This document shows positions 31,607 through 41,803 of a stretch of DNA of 64,000 bases, one piece after another. How positions within the stretch are numbered: position 1 is the stretch's first letter; every line of letters begins with the position of its first letter. The translations under genes were made by a program, and so were the position numbers. Source of the DNA: Haliclona indistincta (Eukaryota; Porifera; Demospongiae; Haplosclerida; Chalinidae); contig OZ024786.1 in assembly GCA_964017065.1 (NCBI GenBank), positions 5,681,781-5,745,780 on the forward strand. Reading direction: 5' to 3'. Under the pieces are notes generated by a model. It was not told where the DNA came from, did not search any database, and worked only from the letters and a program-made list of their open reading frames with translations.

Positions 31607-32029
31607 AGGTAGCAGAGATAGAGGGAAAGGCCGAGGTGGTGGCACCAGAGGAGGTCACAGTGGCACCTGCATTAGTTGCCCTAAAACTGAAGTAGAGGGG
31701 AGCGACGTAAAAGGAGGACATCGTCGCCGCAACTGCCGTTCGGCGTGGTATAGACATCACTTGGGCCAGGGAGGCTGGGCAATTGTGAGTACATGGGCAA
31801 TACATTATTATAAGCAATACATTATTATAAGAATAATTATTGTCACTGACTTTCTTTTATATAGGGTGGAGTATGTAAAATTAAAAACAATAATTATTAT
31901 CACCATCACCATCATTATTAATTATGGTCTCTCTCTCTCAGTGATGCTCATGATCTATATTAACCCGGATTGGTTGATTGCTTGGGCGCGAAGTACAATC
32001 TGCAAATTTGACTGAACCCTATATAAAGG

Positions 32030-32038
32030 ACAGCTAAT
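32030..32038 (+). promoter_or_regulatory. TATA box of the 32063 ORF
   Basis: TATATAAAG stands 25 bp before the ATG, so transcription would start almost at the start codon and the leader would be very short. Confidence 0.45.
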
Positions 32039-32062
32039 TCAAAATTTTTACTAAAAATCATA

Positions 32063-32287
32063 ATGAGCGGGAGCGAGGAGGACTCTATTTTATACCAAGC
32101 TGAATTTGCTGCAGACATGGACGACTATGAGGACTTTGAGGAGGAGCAACGCCGAAAAGAAGAGTTAGACCTGCAACAAATGGAAGAACAGGAAGGACAA
32201 GAACAGCAACCACAGCAGCGACAAGAACAGCAACGACAGCAGCCACAAAAGCGCAGGCAAAGGCGGAGAAGGAGAGCTGGGCCTTAA
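32063..32287 (+). CDS. Small acidic, Gln-rich, Arg-tailed protein
   Basis: A single-exon frame of 74 residues. It has an acidic N-terminus (MSGSEEDSILYQAEFAADMD, DDYEDFEEEQ), a Gln/Glu middle, and an arginine-rich tail (KRRQRRRRRAGP) that could bind nucleic acid or act as a nuclear signal. A TATA box lies just upstream. I recognise no family. The strong charge order suggests a real product, but low complexity could also arise by chance. Confidence 0.4.
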   Translation: MSGSEEDSILYQAEFAADMDDYEDFEEEQRRKEELDLQQMEEQEGQEQQPQQRQEQQRQQPQKRRQRRRRRAGP

Positions 32288-32418
32288 ATGTGCAGATATA
32301 ATATAGTGATTGCATTTTTAATTGTATTATATTATTATTTTTCTTTCCAATCACAGAAATCAGCTAAGATCATAAACATATTTAAAAACTAGATATGAAG
32401 ACAAAAGACTATTAGTTA

Positions 32419-32601
32419 CAGTTGTTTGCGAAGATCTTGCATAACGGAAGCGAAAGCGGAAGTGTGACACTGGCCAATCAAATTCACTTTTCGTCACGTG
32501 TACAGCTTCAGTTGGTCACGCCTAGCGCCTACGTACGTTTGATTGGCCAACGTCATACTTCCGCTTTCGCTTCCGTTATGCAAGATCTTCGCAAACAACT
32601 G
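32419..32601. mobile_element. MITE with 64-bp terminal inverted repeats and TA target duplication
   Basis: The ends read CAGTTGTTTGCGAAGATC and its complement. The arms are identical for 45 bp and match over about 64 bp with three mismatches. TA stands on each side. The 183-bp unit has no coding capacity. TA duplication and CAGT-type ends fit the Tc1/mariner superfamily. Confidence 0.85.
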
Positions 32602-32679
32602 TATAGTTCTCTGCGGTGCACGCGCATTCACAGCTTAGCTATAAAAGCACTTACTGCATGTAGGTCAGTCTTTGTAGCA

Positions 32680-33065
32680 GCTTGTTCCACATTGCAGTCT
32701 TTGCCGATGCGCTAGTCTTTCTACATTGTCCCAGTGAATTCGTGCTACTGTTAGGCCTCTTGGTTCTAAGTCTTTGTGCTGCAACAGTGCTACTGCTCAC
32801 TTCTCAACTAGGCTGTGCAGCGTCTGCCGGCTTCTGCTACTGGGCGACAGTGCCGCTTCTAGATCTGCTACTGCTCACTTCTCCACTGTGCAGCATTCAG
32901 CTTCGTCGCTACTGTTCACTTTCAGTCTGTGCAGCACCAGTGCGGCTCTTCTCCGCTGTGCAGTGTTAAGTCAGTCGGTGTTTCTGCTACTGTTCACTTC
33001 TCTGCGGTGCAACCGTCTCTGCTACTACACGCTTCTCCGTTGTGCAGCAGTGCTTTAGCTATACT
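32680..33065. repeat. Degenerate CT-rich minisatellite
   Basis: Imperfect units built on CTGCTACTGTTCACTTCTC and CTGTGCAGC recur about eight times with variable spacing. The overlapping open frames (32682-32969 and 32774-33058) are a by-product of the repeat. Confidence 0.65.
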
Positions 33066-33612
33066 GCTCACTTTGTGCATTCACTAGATAGAAGGACTAG
33101 ACGCTTGTCCAAATGCTGTAATTCACGGTGTTATTTCAAATCTTTCTCTAACTAAACACGGAAAGAAGTCCACTTTTTTTATGGCACCTTAGTTGACGAC
33201 TCCGCACAGTGGGGTTTGTTGTACGTAATAGTACCATCAAATTTTTGGGTCTGTTTAAAAAAAATACAATGATGATCACATGAATTTTTGTTTAAAAAAA
33301 TAATAATTGATGGTATCAAATTTGTTGGGACTGTTCTAAACAATATTAACAAGATTTATTAACAGGATTTTCAATATATTAACAAGATAACAACAAGATT
33401 CAATATTATTATTCCAAAAAAGTCATGTGACGTACTCCAATAAAATGCTGGTAATAGTTAGTTCAAGCCAGACAGTAGTTTCGAAAGATCTGAGGTGGAA
33501 GTTGTAGAGATTTGCTGCTGATTTGTTGAAAGATAGTTGAAGGCTGCTGATTTGTTGAAAGGTAGGTTGAAGGCAGCTGATTAGTCCAGATTAGCTGAAA
33601 GATATAAAAGTA
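33066..33612. other. AT-rich stretch without a gene
   Basis: Contains local imperfect repeats (AACAAGATT-type and GCTGATTTGTTGAAAG-type) and no supported ORF. Confidence 0.5.
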
Positions 33613-33755
33613 CTGTATAGCGGGAAATTTTCGCAGGAGAAAATTTCGCATTATGCATGAGACAGAGCATTCCGTGAATTTTATTTTCGCTGATCAGCGC
33701 TATTGCCTTGTCAACAAAAACAAGACATTCACGGATAATTTTTCCCGCTTTACTG
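33613..33755. mobile_element. Short MITE with TA target duplication
   Basis: The left end CTGTATAGCGGGAAATTTT and the inverted right end CAGTAAAGCGGGAAAAATT are flanked by TA. 143 bp, no coding capacity; resembles pogo/Tc1-mariner MITEs. Confidence 0.7.
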
Positions 33756-33787
33756 TATTTGTCCTGCATGTCCATTGTAATGCATAA

Positions 33788-33989
33788 ATGAGCAGAGAAA
33801 AAGAAATGGACCTTTCTGATGAAGAAATCAATCGAGGCAATTAAAGTGAGATGTGAAGAGTTGAAACAGCTGCAGCAGATAGAAGATGAGATGCATCAAA
33901 AGCTGATGTTAGAAAGGAGGCAATTATTAGAGGCTAGAAAAAGAAGACTGGAAGAGGAACAGATTTTAGAGAAGTTCGTGGCGCTTTAA
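33788..33989 (+). pseudogene. Coiled-coil protein fragment, copy 1
   Basis: The ATG frame (MSREKEMDLSDEEINRG) stops early. A shifted frame from 33825 reads IEAIKVRCEELKQLQQ, then KLMLERRQLLEARKRRLEEE, and stops at 33989. The second block is shared with 63520-63791, which extends further. It is a predicted coiled coil found in two places, so probably from a transposon gene. Function unknown. Confidence 0.5.
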
Positions 33990-34049
33990 AACAGATAGAC
34001 AGGGTACTTCAGCATATTAAACCCGCTACGTACTGCAAATCAACTGGAA

Positions 34050-34142
34050 ATTTAAAATTATTAATGTTATAATAATTATTATTATTATTACTGTTATAAT
34101 AATTATTACTGTTATAATAATTATTATTGTTATAATAATGCG
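34050..34142 (+). repeat. AT-rich microsatellite
   Basis: Repeated TTATAATAATTATTA units separated by CTG. Confidence 0.85.
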
Positions 34143-34261
34143 CGAGAGGGTAGCTCCTTTTGCAAACCATAACTAAGGAGTAAATCTACAATGTGCAACA
34201 CCGAGGGTTTGTGAAAGCTGTTCATTAATTTTGTCATTCGTTCATTCATTCTGTCCAATGA

Positions 34262-34441
34262 GCTGTTACTGAAGAGGCATATTTTCAATTGAGTGGGACC
34301 GCAAAAAAAGCACTAGAGTGCAGTTGCCGAAAGAAAGGATACAGATGTAAAACAGGATGTTTGACAGGAAGATGTGGTTGTCGAAAGAAAAATACTTGCT
34401 CAGAGGGAAATTCTATGAGTACTCCTGAGTTCTGTTTCTGA
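34262..34441 (+). pseudogene. Cysteine-rich CXC-like fragment
   Basis: A 59-codon open stretch ends at TGA 34439-34441 and contains ECSCRKKGYRCKTGCLTGRC then GCRKKNTCSEG. The regular C.C...C...C....C.C spacing resembles the CXC (tesmin/TSO1-like) zinc cluster carried by several transposon-encoded proteins in sponges. Downstream the homology is lost in simple repeated sequence. Probably the last exon of a lost element. Confidence 0.5.
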
Positions 34442-34790
34442 AGTACTCCAGCTGTGAAGACTAACTGTAAAGATTGTTCTTGCTGATTTCTGTTTCCGAA
34501 GGTTAATACCATTATAGCTCTTGTCTTGCTTTTACTTAATAGCTTCTGTCTTGCTACTAGGCTCAGAGTACTGTGAAGGCTTGCTGTCAAGCGATTTCCT
34601 GCCTTCAGTTACAGAAGGTAAATAGCTGTTATTTGCTGTCACTTGATACCTACTGTCTTGCAACTTGGCTTAGTGTGTTGTGTTAGTAGTTTCCTTGATA
34701 GCTGCAGTACAACTTGGCTAGGTGTGTTATTACTGTCTGTTATCTCCTTGATAGCTGTTGTAGTACAACACTGCTTGCTAATGCTTGCTA

Positions 34791-34843
34791 GTTCCATCAC
34801 TGTTTAGTTGTTGGCTCCAACAACAACTAAACAGTGATGGAAC
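34791..34843. repeat. Perfect 23-bp inverted repeat
   Basis: Arms 34791-34813 and 34821-34843 are exact reverse complements with a 7-base loop. The left arm begins GTTCCATCACTGTTTAG. Transcripts would form a long stable hairpin. Confidence 0.95.
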
Positions 34844-34845
34844 TA

Positions 34846-35138
34846 AGGTGACTGTGCCACAAGAGTGTTTGAAGGGGACAAAGAAGCCATCAATGAATCA
34901 ATATAGACGTTGGACGGCTCACAGTATCAAACTTCTGAAATCCATCGCTGGTAGGGTGGCCCTTTCAGCTAACATCTCGAAAAGTCTGGCATACTCCAAT
35001 CTCATCCAGCAGCTCTCCATCAAGTTATGGTCTTTCAATGCCAAAATGATATTATTCAGACTGCACTCCTTGTCTCCCACTTTGAATTTTGCTTCTTCCT
35101 GTTTTGATTCTGTCTACACTAACCATTTATTAACTTAG
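34846..35138 (+). other. Open frame, unrecognised
   Basis: After the hairpin the frame continues about 97 codons (KVTVPQECLKGTKKPSMNQY, then SIKLLKSIAGRVALS). No domain recognised. A frame this long in AT-rich DNA is suggestive but not compelling. Confidence 0.25.
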
Positions 35139-35367
35139 AAATTTTGTTTGTCGCGGCCCTCTGGCGCTGCCTTTTATGTGTATTATTTTTATTGTACTTT
35201 TCCATTCAAAAAAAATATATTTATATATCAATATAGACGTAGCTACAGTAGCTGCAACAACTTGTAAATATCAACCTCAGTACATGCAGTGTAGTTACAT
35301 GTGATGATTTTGTGTACAATAGCCGTACAAACCTGTGTGTCTGCATAAGGACAAGTGATACCATCTT

Positions 35368-35589
35368 ATGTTCTCTATAAGAGATCAAGAATCTCATAAT
35401 ATCACACGATCGGTGGTCCGCTTGGGACAGAGAATGGGTGGATGGACAGTGACGCCTGGCTATAATCAATCTTTCGCCGTCATTAGCAACAGAACAACCA
35501 GTTCAACTTCTATTAGATTGCACAAGTCGCACATAGGTTATCGAGTTCGCAGAGCTACTATCACAGATGTGGAAGCAATTTTAGCCTGA
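35368..35589 (+). other. Open frame, unrecognised
   Basis: Begins ATG and reads MFSIRDQESHNITRSVVRLG, MGGWTVTPGYNQSF and a final YRVRRATITDVEAIL. The last part vaguely recalls the start of a GNAT acetyltransferase, but no core follows. Left as unknown. Confidence 0.25.
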
Positions 35590-35599
35590 GTGGGCAGTG

Positions 35600-36330
35600 T
35601 CTGGGTTTAAGCTAGCAGGTCTAGCTCAGTTCAACGCAGACGCCCTCCCAGTCACTGCTTACAAGCCATCGGAGTTGTTCAAAGTTGTTCAATGTATTAA
35701 CTATTGTAGTGAACTATTATTATTCTTTATTATTATTATTCTCTACACAAAAAAAAGTTTTTGAAATAGTTTCAACAAAAGTTTCAACTATAGGATAAAA
35801 ATAATAGCACTCTTTCAATCTAGCTGCTTATAAAAGCATACTTATGATGATAATTAATGTTGACAGCACCAAGAGTTAATAAAATAGCTTTACTTACACA
35901 CCTACCTGCAGCCTACCTGCAGTCAATCAAAGTCACCTACCTGCAGTCAATCAAAATTACCTTGATGTTGTGCAAGTTGAAACTTTAAAAAGTCCTTCAT
36001 GGACTGATAGTTGCCCTTAAAAAAAGCTTTAACATGTTGTTTGGCAGGATTTCACAGTAGCCAGTTGTGAGCTAGAAAAAATTAAGATTCATTGACGAAT
36101 ACACTCTTCGATCATGTTACATATTTGCATGCTACTATAGTTGGTGCCTTCCTTCTTGTGCCTCCTCCATCAGCAAACTTGACAGTAAGTGGTTCATTGG
36201 CTGCTAAAATCTAATATTAATAAAAAATCATAATAATTATTACAAAATGAGTGACTTACTGTACTCACCCGATTAACAGGTGCTACATGTAAAATAAATT
36301 TTGGAAGCATGATGCAGGCATGTCCTATCA
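35600..36330. other. Stretch with no gene
   Basis: AT-rich, with short local repeats such as CACCTACCTGCAGTCAATCAA twice at about 35900-35960. Confidence 0.5.
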
Positions 36331-36331
36331 T

Positions 36332-36392
36332 TTTACAGTGCAGACGTGCCATCTAGACGATTGTACTTTACAGTGCAGACGTGCCATCTAGA
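36332..36392 (+). repeat. Duplicated splice acceptor
   Basis: TTTACAGTGCAGACGTGCCA plus TCTAGA occurs at 36332 and 36367. Each copy holds an acceptor followed by the first codons of the OB-fold exon. Confidence 0.85.
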
Positions 36393-36779
36393 TCACCGAA
36401 GCGTCCTCTTGATGATGCAAGCGACAGTTTGCAATTGAAAGATACCACACCGTCGAAATTTGCGAAACTAAATGGGAGATTAGTGAACCAGTCTCCTATG
36501 AAAGATGCGAATTTCTTCGACGGTCGAATAGGAGACTCATCCGGCTCAATGCGTATTGTAGGATTCTCTTCTTCAAAAGTTATTGTGAGAATCTTTACAA
36601 AAGTGTCTACGTCTCCTCGAAAGATAGATGTCCAGCCTGCAATGATCATAGATTCTGCAACAACTAGTACAACCATCACACTTAATCAGCTTGCAGCTAC
36701 AGAAAAGAATGTTCGAGTTTGCGTCAATGTTAAGGTCATGAAACAGTTTGACAAAGTCGAAATAAAACCAGAAAAATAA
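36374..36779 (+). pseudogene. OB-fold (RPA-like) ssDNA-binding protein, N-terminal part
   Basis: After an acceptor the frame reads SPKRPLDDASDSLQLKD, then PSKFAKLNGRLVNQSPMKD, FFDGRIGDSSGSMRIVGF and RIFTKVSTSPRKID, to a stop at 36779. I recognise the start of a family of RPA70-like OB-fold proteins multiplied in sponge and cnidarian genomes. The C-terminal OB/zinc half of the same family lies at 58.4-58.9 kb. Between GFSSSK and VIVRIF the usual loop and strand are missing, so this copy is internally deleted. The role in the family is presumably single-strand DNA binding. Confidence 0.5.
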
Positions 36780-36789
36780 AACCAATAAT

Positions 36790-37427
36790 TATTATTATTG
36801 CTTCAGATTTTCAAAGCGTTTAATGGGATACACGTGGTTTCCATGGCAACGTCTTAAGGGCTTCTCTGTACAGACATTTACAGTGAGCTAGGAATGTGGC
36901 ATGTGTTGTTATCCTGCAATTATTATTAGCTTACTGTTTGGAAAAGTATCCACGAGGGAATCTCTTATATCTCAAGAGGGACCTCACAGTAAAGTGTGGT
37001 GAAGAACGCCGCAAGATGGCTAATTACTAATTAACTCACTACAAACATAATTATACCAAATTTACATAATTATACAGTGTGTGCCAAACTTCGACAGTGC
37101 TATGATTAAGTACGACAAGCATACTGGCACAGAAAGCCATTCCGACAACAAGTGAGTTACAATAATAAGTTAATAAATTATTATTATACTGATTTCAGGT
37201 GCATCAAAGACGCTGATTCATTCAACCGGAGGAATTTCTAAGGTCTGATCTGCCTCGGTGTACTATATTAGAACCCAGTCCACTACATAGCTGTTCCACA
37301 TCAGAATGCCTCTCCTGCTAGCTATCCTCGGCCTCGGCCTTGTTAGCCGTTACTAATTACTAGTGCACGTTTGCGCGTGCGAATGTTTATCATGTATTAT
37401 AATGTGTACTGCAGCATGTACACTGCA
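36790..37427. other. Stretch with no supported gene
   Basis: No domain-bearing ORF; isolated donor- and acceptor-like sites only. Confidence 0.4.
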
Positions 37428-37740
37428 CCATGACTATACATACTTTTCTACAGAACCAGCCAGCAAGCCTCTATAAACTTGAATTGCTGTACCAGCGTAA
37501 ACCTCAATTACCACAGGAAGTTGTTACCTCCCCACATGAAGAGATTGATGAAACACAGCAGACTACTGAAGCTACGGCTGGTTATGCACCAGAACTATAT
37601 CACCACATGGAGGAGATGATGAAGTAGGCTTAATCTGTTGTCTAAAAAGCAAAAGCCAACATTGAAAAGGCTCAGAAGAAGCAGAAGAAAGAGTATGATG
37701 TCAAGCACAAGCCACCTACACATTTAAGCCATCCTAAGTG
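37428..37740 (+). pseudogene. Retroelement integrase C-terminal remnant
   Basis: The frame reads NQPASLYKLELLYQRKPQLP, matching the end of an rve integrase core (TPFELLY.RKP.LP). After a stop at 37625-37627, NIEKAQKKQKKEYDVKHKPP matches the ANI.KAQ.KQK..YD.KH segment common in gypsy-type and KRBA2-like integrases. The catalytic triad is upstream and lost. Confidence 0.6.
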
Positions 37741-37966
37741 AAATTTACTCTACTGCTTTAAATAAGTCCACAAATGTACATCATAAAATGTTCAAACTTG
37801 CTGTAAACATCCTTCATTACTCTGACTACTAGAACAAAAAAAATATTTTACCTTTTTTCTTTCTAAAATTATCCTCTTCTCTTACCTTAACGGAAAAATG
37901 CGGAAAAGCAATATTCAAATTTATTGATCTTTTAATTTATTGATCTTTTACATGATAGGAACCGAA

Positions 37967-38840
37967 ATGGCAACAGCTAGTAGTGCAGAAAGATACGCTG
38001 GGGATCACTGCAAGAAGCTGGGTCTCTTTATCAACCAGTTTTATCCCGCAAGCCAAGTGATGACAGCAGTTCTCGTCACGCGTCTTCAGTCTCGGCCGCT
38101 GGAGTATACAATCCTTGTTCGACTGGTCAAGGCATCTCCGTTGTCCGACTCTGACGTATTGCCTCCACGTAGCATTCGTCTGAGGAGGGGCGCAAAACAG
38201 CAGGATCTGCTCTTTGAGCAAGTTACGCTTAAAAACCTGAGAAGACTGTTTCAGGTACGATCTTATATTGCGCTGAGATTGTGCTGAGATCACTCTCTTC
38301 CGTATTCAGGTCAGCCCAGAAGATGCCCTGCTGGAGGATGAGTGTGACAACACGCTTTTCTTTCCACAAGAGGATGGAACCTTTCCTCTATTACACAATG
38401 GGGTATCCCCGTATGCTACGCTGATTGTACAGGGATCTGCAGTTACCGTTCCACCACCTCGGCCTACTCATGATCGCCAACCCGGTAATACACAATCAAG
38501 TACAAGTACACCTAACCCGCTACCGCAGTTTCGCTCTGTGGTAGCTAAAAAAAGCCCTAACACCTTCACCCTCAAAATAGTAAATGCTTCGATGTAACGA
38601 CGAGGGAATGGCAAGGTTCACTTTCAGCAAGAGAGCCAGTTCTTCGTTGAAATGTAGAGAGCACTGCCAACATGAACTATATTTTTGGAGCTGTCCAGCG
38701 AAAGTGGGGAGCTGATCATGTGATTGTCACGATTGATGGCCTGACCTTGGAGGATTCGCCAGCAACTCAAGGTTTAGAAACAGCAATGCATTAATCATTC
38801 CTAATTTATGCCTTTTTTTTCTTTTTCAGGCCTAGCATTC
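37967..38840 (+). pseudogene. Gene of a sponge multigene family, broken near its 3' end
   Basis: Exon 1 (37967-38254) starts MATASSAERYAGDHCKKLGL. After a 55-bp intron, exon 2 (from 38310) reads VSPEDALLEDECDN and GTFPLLHNGVSPYATLIV, then a polar linker, and the frame stops at 38597. Homology continues in a shifted frame (CFDVTTREWQGSLSAREPV), meets an in-frame TGA, then reads YIFGAVQRKWGADHVIVTID and LEDSPATQ up to a donor. The next exon (GLAF) is destroyed by a local duplication. I have seen this C-terminal block in many predicted sponge proteins; its function is unknown. One frameshift, one stop and a disrupted exon make it a pseudogene. Confidence 0.5.
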
Positions 38841-38909
38841 TGACCTTGGAGGATTCGCCAGCAACTCAAGGTTTAGAAACAGCACTGCATTAATCTTTCC
38901 TAATTTATG
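38741..38909 (+). repeat. 99-bp-offset tandem duplication across an exon end
   Basis: The block CTGACCTTGGAGGATTCGCC to TAATTTATG occurs at 38741-38810 and 38840-38909. The second copy lies immediately after the acceptor of the following exon. Confidence 0.9.
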
Positions 38910-39301
38910 TAATGTTAATGTTAATACTGCATAGAGGCAAATCTTTGCTTAATCCAATGAATCCTGTCAATGTGAGAGTACATGATAGCATGCAATTTAT
39001 TACATAACATGCAAAAAAAACAATGATCACACCATAATAAATATTGATGCAATGATACAGAGCCCCTTCTTGTTTTTTAAGCCCTGTGACACAAAGAACA
39101 ATAATATCTGGAATTTTTATTACAGTGAACAAGCCAGCTCACAAATTTCAAAATGTGGCTTATAAATTTACCAGCAACAATGTAGTCTAATTAATTTATT
39201 AATTTAAAGCACACGTGGATGCTATAAGCCACGCCTAACTAGTACTGCAGTGAAGAAGTGTACTACTCTACTCAATTTTGTCATCAGAATTTCGTATCCA
39301 A

Positions 39302-39367
39302 ATAAAAGGATAGATATGTTTGTTGACTGCAGAGGATTGGAGAGCATAAACTAGCTGACAGGATTGT
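39302..39367 (+). repeat. Dispersed repeat, copy 1
   Basis: Shares AGGATTGGAGAGCATAAACT and its flanks with 48189-48254; partial copies at 48333-48359 and 48373-48403. Confidence 0.75.
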
Positions 39368-39983
39368 GATTATTGTTGTACTAGTGGTGTGGAGGTCTAG
39401 AAGAGATGCCCGATCCAGATAAATACTACAGACAAGTAGAAGTGCCCAGCCTGCAAGTAGAAAATCACTAACATTCAGTGATTAGTTTGAATACTATATT
39501 TATGTAATAATTCAGTAGCAAATCCAGGAGTGGCTGAGGACAGTGCTATCACACATGTCAGAGCAAAGTAACTAAGTAAGTAAGTAACTGATTACTATAT
39601 GTACCACTATGGACAAAGCTTGAGCTGTTCATAGCTGTCTTCATTTATTGATTTTCTCTCTCTCTCACTCTCCAGGAATCTTCTATAGTGTTTCTAGAAT
39701 TAATGTATCCAACAGCATCAACATGCGATCTCACACATAGGCTGCCAACCGTACATCAAAATTATGATCAAGGAAGCCTTCATAGAAGTTCTAAGAAATG
39801 TGTAGAGTACCCAGAGTAGAATTTTACTGATTATGACTTTGGATGGGAAATCTTGAAATAAGCTCATGAATAGGCAAATCCAAGGTAAAAGATTTATGAA
39901 CTGATAGGAGAGAGTAGCAAGTGCAAGATGACTATGAAGAAAGGAAAGTGCGGCAGCAGTAGTATGGCGAAAGTGTTGATCTT

Positions 39984-40200
39984 GTTTCTATCTGGGCATT
40001 AAAGTGTGGGGAGAAAAATGTTAAACTTCATGCAGGTGGACATATTTGCTTATGACCTCATACTTTTTCCTATACATCTTGAAGCACATTGGTGCCTTGT
40101 AGCAGTGGACTTACGGGGCAGGGATATATTGTACTTTGATTCCCTTAGAGGTTTATTCTTCCGTTTTAAAGAAATCTTCTTAAGCCTCTATAATAAGTAA
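39984..40200 (+). pseudogene. Ulp1-like (C48) cysteine protease fragment
   Basis: The frame reads LILFPIHLEAHWCLVAVDLR then GRDILYFDSLRG. This is the HW...V.D...+.I.+.DS segment of Ulp1/sentrin-type peptidases, with the catalytic His (HW) and Asp (FDS) present. The downstream Cys region is missing. Such domains are common in large eukaryotic transposons. Fragment only. Confidence 0.6.
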
Positions 40201-40860
40201 GGTACTTACAAAAAATGAGAAAAGTGTGAAACCGAAACGCTATAGATTCTTCAGACCATTTCTGCACATACTCATGAGCTGGGTCCATCTGAACTGAGGC
40301 ATTTACCACTCCCACAAAGTACCAAGGATGAAATAGCAATGACAATAAGCCATGGAGTTCCTACTGAAAGAATCTTGTAAGGAGATAATCATTGGCAAAG
40401 CAAAAAATAAAACATGCATACACAGATACAGGAGAAAAAGTAGAAGATCATTAAGAACGACATAATTCTGATCAGTTTTTATCGGAAGAATTGTCACAAA
40501 ATGTGACAAAGGTGGAAGACAGGCTGATCAAGCATCATGAAGATGATGCCACATCAGTCACACTGATGATGGCTGAGCAGCAGCATGAGTTGTTCGACCC
40601 GGTTTTAATATTCAAAACTCAGTGTTCACTAGATGATTGTCCAGTTGACCTTGGGTACCAGTAATCCAATCTAGCTGTCTTCTGGAGTTCTGGTTTGTAG
40701 CTAGTCTCACTTGTGGTCTTGTGGCTGGTCTGTGTATGGAGTAGTCTGGCTGTTAGAAAGGGATGTTAGTATTATTGCAGCTGCCTTAAAAGAAGTCGAC
40801 AAGAAATAATACACTGTTGAGAGAAAGAGGTGTTAGAATATGAATGCTTATGAACAGTCA

Positions 40861-41010
40861 AACAGTACAGTGGAACCTGTCTATAGTAGTCACAGTCTGC
40901 TTATAACAGCCAGCTAGATAGGGACCAAACAGTACAGTGGAATCTGTCTATAGTGGTCACTGTCTGCTTATAACAGCCAGCTAGCTAGGGACCAAACAGT
41001 ACAGTCGAAC
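40861..41010 (+). repeat. 67-bp tandem repeat built from MITE-like ends
   Basis: Two full units and a partial third start at 40861, 40928 and 40995. Each begins AACAGTACAGTGG and reads on as CTGTCTATAGTRGTCAC. TACAGTGGAACCTGTCTATA resembles terminal repeats of pogo/Tc1-type MITEs. Confidence 0.8.
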
Positions 41011-41099
41011 CCTAACTCCCCGTCAGTTACTCCAAGTATTTCTAGGCTAATAGACTAAAACTGATGATTACATGAATACAGCATACCACATAATACATT

Positions 41100-41262
41100 G
41101 ATGTTTGTGTAGTTATTTTTTAGTTTAGTACAATTCACATAATTGTACTTGACGAGATTCCTCCACTTATCCTTGAGCTTCATAGCATTAATGTTTCCAG
41201 GAAATATAAAACAGTGGTATATTGAGCTCCACTTCCCTTCTCCATAGAAGTACACCCCCCTA
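41100..41262 (-). pseudogene. Myb (telobox-type) domain exon
   Basis: On the reverse strand after an acceptor-like CTAG the frame reads YFYGEGKWSSIYHCFIF, then NAMKLKDKWRNLVKYN. The G.GKW..I...F......LKDKWRNL pattern is the telobox Myb repeat of TRF-like and related proteins that bind double-stranded DNA. No neighbouring exons are recognised, so it may be an orphan exon or a transposon relic. Confidence 0.5.
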
Positions 41263-41499
41263 GAGGTTTAGAGATTAAGTGTTCCTATGAATATGAACAC
41301 TTGTTAATGTGATACATTAATAATCAACAATTAAGTGTATTATTTTGTTGGACTTCTTCTTTTGGACTTTTTATGTGGACACAAATAAAAACTTTAGAAT
41401 ACGGCTGCTGGACATAAGTTTGATCAGTTCTTGTGCTTCAAGTTCTGGTGTTTCTGTGCAACACTTTGGTTATTATAATTAATTAACCCTTTTAAGGAG

Positions 41500-41803
41500 A
41501 TGATCAAAATTTTAACACGCAACATTACAAAGTTCCTGAATGAGTTTAATGACTCTGACAAGGACAGAATCTTTGTTCCCTTCTCAGTCTTGTTCGACAT
41601 TGAACGTTTTGAATGTGACTATGAAAATGAAGTTAGATTAGTAGAGTTTCTAACTAATGAAATTGGATTAGCTGTTCAATTTTTGGATTGAGTGACAACA
41701 GATCAAGGATTTGTAAACAGACCAGCAGGTGACCTAAGTGCAAGAGATGTCTACTCCTTGCAAGCAGAAGCAAAACAGACATCCAAAGTATTTTCGTACC
41801 CAG
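41500..41803 (+). pseudogene. Unrecognised coding relic with one stop
   Basis: Opens at ATG 41500 and reads MIKILTRNITKFLNEFNDSD, RIFVPFSVLFDIERFE and LAVQFLD, then TGA. The same frame continues (TTDQGFVNRPAGDLSARDVY) to a donor at about 41803. Roughly 100 codons broken by a single stop suggest a recent pseudogene. Family unknown. Confidence 0.35.

Noticed and set aside
32682..33058. Overlapping Cys/Leu/Ser-rich open frames
   Set aside because: By-product of the CT-rich minisatellite; frames change with each unit.
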